Below are positions 61,153 through 64,000 of a DNA stretch of 64,000 nucleotides, piece after piece. The translations under genes were made by a program, and so were the position numbers. The stretch lies in assembly GCA_017654735.1 (NCBI GenBank), contig JADPYG010000088.1, positions 2,666,001 through 2,730,000 on the forward strand. The letters are read 5' to 3'. Each line of letters starts with the position of its first letter. Position 1 is the stretch's first letter. This DNA comes from Vishniacozyma victoriae. Taxonomy: Eukaryota; Basidiomycota; Tremellomycetes; Tremellales; Bulleribasidiaceae. The notes beneath the pieces are model-generated. The model ran no database searches. It was given only the letters and a program-made list of their open reading frames with translations, and was not told the DNA's origin.

Positions 61153-64000
61153 CTACTCAGCAAGCACCCACCCTTCAGGAACCTCATCTTCATAAACCCA
61201 CATTTCCTCTTCATCATCGAAATCTCGAGTCTCGAGATCGGTGGTCTCGTCACATTCAGGGATCTCGGATGCGGAAGCGGAAGGAGCAGCTTCGGATGCG
61301 GTTGCTGATGGTTCCTCTGAGGCAGATGCCGAGGCAGAGGCGGAGGCGGATGGTTCCATTGAAGCTGACTCGGTAGCAGAGGCGGAGGCCGATTCAGATG
61401 GAGCGGCGGACTCGGTCATTGAAGCGGATGGCTCGACTGAGGCTTCGGTAGAGGTAGGCTCAGCAGAGCTGGAAGCTTCGGTGGAACTAGCCTCGGCAGA
61501 TGCGGAAGCAGATGCACTCTCGCTAGCTTCGGCAGAAGCAGAGGCGGAGGCGGATGCTGAGGCCTCGACAGATGCGGTAGCAGAAGCGGAAGGTTCCTCA
61601 GTCATGGTGACGTTCAAAGTAGTCCACTCGGTGGTGTATTCAGTGAAGACACCAGAATCGTTGGTGTTGGTCTCAGCAGCCGAGGGAGCGGCAGTGATCG
61701 AAGCCTCTGCGCTAGATTCGGTAGCGGAGGGGTTGGAAGAAGCAGAGGGTAGCGGGGAGTCGGATGATGAGGAGACGTCGGCCGATGCAGAAGCACTGGC
61801 ACTTGCACTGGTGCTGTCGGAGGGTGTTACCGCTGATACTGATTCAGATGGGGATGCGGCTGACTCTGAAGCAGAGTCAGAGGCGGTGGCTGAAACAGAG
61901 ATGGATTCCTCGGACGAAGCCGAGGGAGCTGAAGTTGGGAGGGCGGATTCGATAGATGATGCGGTAACAGTTACTCCTTCAGTGCTAGCGCTGGCGCTGG
62001 CGCTGGAGTCTTGGGAGGCGGAAGCCGAAGCAGACGGTTCAGCGGATGCCGAGACAGAGGGGTCGATGGACGCCGAGACCTCTGCGGAAGCTGAGCCGGT
62101 GGGATCGGCTTGCGCGGCAGATTCGGACCAGCTGGCGGAAGCGGATGCCTCACCTTCGGAGGCAGAGGCAGATGCGGTGGGCATAGAGTCTGAAGCGGAA
62201 GCGGATGGATCGACAGACGCAGTGGCGCTAGCGGACACTTCTCCCTCAGAGGCGGAGGCCGACTCGGAAGGTAGATCCTGCGAAGCGGTAGCGGAGGCCT
62301 CGGAGCTAGCAGATTCGGATACCTCGGGATTGGGTGTGCTATCACTCATATCTGAGCTGGGTGAGGGTTCGGCAGACGCAGACTCGGTTGGCGAGGGGGT
62401 CTCAGATCCAGGAGCCATTGTCATCGATGCAGAAGGAGAAGCGGACGATGAGTCGGACCATTCTCCACCGTCAGATGGGCTAGCGGATTCGGTCGAATTG
62501 GATCCAGGGGCGGAATCAGACCACGAAGCGGAAGGGGCGGGAACATCGGATCCAGCACTACTCTCACTTCCTGCTTCAGCAGTGGCGGATGGCTGCTCAC
62601 CGCTTACAGTAGCGGATGCAGCCTGACTGGGACTAGGGATATCGGCAGGAACAGTGACGGGACCAGAATATCCTTCTTGAGATGCTGATGCTGATTCGGA
62701 AGCGGATGCCGAGGCCGAAGGGGCTTCAGTAGCCTGATGAGGGGCGTAGGAAGGACTGAAGCTCTCTCGAGATTCCGAGACGGTGGGTGCAGGTTCAACG
62801 GGGTTGGGAACGTAGGTAGGCGTGAAATCTGCCCTGTTGGGTTCCGATTGGCTGGGCCATGCACTTGGTGCAGATCCGTAGCCAGTGTCGCTGGAATCGG
62901 AGCCAGAGTCAGAGCTCGATCCAGAATCGGCGCTGGGGCTAGGCAAAGCAGAGTCGGCACTTGGTGAAGCGGACTCGGATCCTGAGTTATCGTTCGAGCC
63001 GGAGCCGGCACCGGTGTTGGAGCCAGAACCACTCTGTTCACCACTACCTCCGACAGGTCGCTGGACATGGGGTCCATCAGCGGTAGCAGCTGCTCCAGGA
63101 GCTCCGTAGGTGGGTGTGTAGTCCGACCTATCAGGCTCCGAGTGGGTGTAGGAACCGGAATCATCACCACTGTTGGCAGTGGGTGATGCGGCGGTAGGGG
63201 GAGCGTAGGTGGGGGTGTAGTTTGATCTATCGGCTGAAGATTGGGCTGGGGAAGATCCAGAGTCTCCGCTTCCAGACCAACTACCACTGTCGCTGCCGCT
63301 GTCACCGCCACTGCTGTTGTCACCACCGGTCCAGCCGGAAGTGGGTGAAGCTGCTGGAGGAGCGTAGGTTGGAGTGTAATCTCCTCGACCTTGGGTTGTG
63401 GTCCATGCGTCACCTGTGGGTGCGGCACCTTCGGAGGTGACATATGTGGGGATAGCAGTTGCCGTACCATCCTGTCCGATTTGAACGACATAATCCCAGT
63501 GACCATCGGGTAGCTACAATTTAGCCCAGATCAATAATTGTTATGAAGAGAGCGACTCACCTGAGTGGGTTGAAGGACGACCTCGAAGGTGACAGTGGGC
63601 ATAGCAGCCCCGATCAAACTCTCTGCGTAGCTCTTGATTCCTCCGAGAGCCTGCCTCAACAATCCCTGATTAATCGAGTCCTTGTCATCTCCTGATTTCT
63701 CATCATCCCCCGAGTTGCCAGAAGTCTGATCTCCCCAATTACCAGTTGGTGCAGGAGCTGGGGCTTGAGTAACAGTAGCCTGAGTCTCTTGAGGGGAAGC
63801 AGACTCTGTCTGTGGCTGGTAGTCGGTGTACGTAAATGTCGAGAACCTGGAAGTCTCGGCCAAGAGCGATGAGATTGCCGAGGATGGAACGTCGGACAAG
63901 GGAACGAGTGTTCGAGCAGTCTCGGAAAAGGGGAGGAAATCCGATGGGTTGCCTGTCTGGGATGCGACGGGAATACCGGTGTATGAAGGGTCGATGGATA
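61153..64000 (-). CDS. Ser/Ala-rich mucin-like protein, 5' end beyond window
   Basis: The gene enters from the right edge and ends EVPEGWVLAE at 61153. The exon boundary is near 63570-63510 (GTGAGT donor, TTGTAG acceptor). The visible N-terminal part (SYTGIPVASQTGNPSDFLPF, TFEVVLQPTQ, LPDGHWDYVVQIGQDGTATA) is a folded-looking region. It is followed by at least five degenerate repeats of (R/E)S(D/N)YTPTYAPP and then about 500 residues of Ser/Ala/Glu (SASASASE). This looks like a heavily O-glycosylated wall or secreted protein. The last 25 residues are acidic (DFDDEEEMWVYEDE) with no GPI signal. The signal peptide, if any, lies outside the window. Confidence 0.8.

Noticed and set aside
61241..62626. 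A 461-codon plus-strand open frame rich in Glu/Ala/Asp opposite the mucin-like gene
   Set aside because: It is the mirror of Ser/Ala codons (TCC/GCC/GAG type) on the minus strand. Low complexity removes stops, and no start context, splicing or motif supports it.

Overview
The window looks like nuclear chromosomal DNA of a basidiomycete yeast, most likely a tremellomycete (Cryptococcus/Kwoniella-like). Genes are packed on both strands and most are cut by many introns of about 35-70 bases. These introns have GTNNGT donors, a CTGAC/CTGAT branch site and a C/TAG acceptor within about 5-15 bases. The proteins are typical fungal housekeeping families. I see no rRNA, tRNA, transposon, CRISPR array or prokaryotic signature. 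Exon joins were worked out by hand from splice signals and reading frame, so outer limits are firmer than some inner junctions.

Layout, left to right. 0-10 kb (minus strand): a PAC1-like protein, an intronless trypsin-fold protease, a short-chain dehydrogenase, an aldehyde dehydrogenase and the mRNA exporter MEX67. 10-20 kb: splicing factor SF3B2 (+), the DYRK kinase YAK1 (-), actin-related protein ARP2 (-) and a CRIPT orthologue (+). 20-30 kb: a DOCK180-type Rho/Rac exchange factor (-) and, head to head with it, an unusual Rieske/di-iron fusion protein (+). 30-36 kb: an HSF-type transcription factor with a long spliced leader (-), a 2 kb region without convincing genes, and GWT1 (-). 36-47 kb: GAR1 (+), a tandem pair of membrane-anchored HSL-like hydrolases (-), SDH1 (-), TOP1 (-) and an ARL5-like GTPase (+). 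47-57 kb: a small SET protein (-), an MFS transporter (+), a Zn2Cys6 factor (+) and a SCYL1 pseudokinase (-). 57-64 kb: FGAM synthase (+) and a Ser/Ala-rich mucin-like protein (-) that runs off the right edge.

The genes do not form one pathway. Several sit in divergent pairs sharing 200-400 bp promoters (MEX67/SF3B2, ARP2/CRIPT, DOCK/Rieske fusion, GWT1/GAR1, TOP1/ARL5, SET/MFS, SCYL1/FGAM synthase). Others converge with very short spacers.

The strongest candidate for something undescribed is the 517-residue protein at 27588-29531. It joins a complete Rieske [2Fe-2S] motif to a DUF455 ferritin-like domain with a full set of candidate di-iron ligands, which suggests a self-contained oxygenase or oxidase. 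Other points of interest are upstream ORFs in the HSF-type gene (one ends in an ATGA overlap with the main start), a 10-base micro-exon inside its DNA-binding domain, a GC-AG intron that follows the catalytic YxxxK of the dehydrogenase, and a possibly disrupted aldehyde dehydrogenase.
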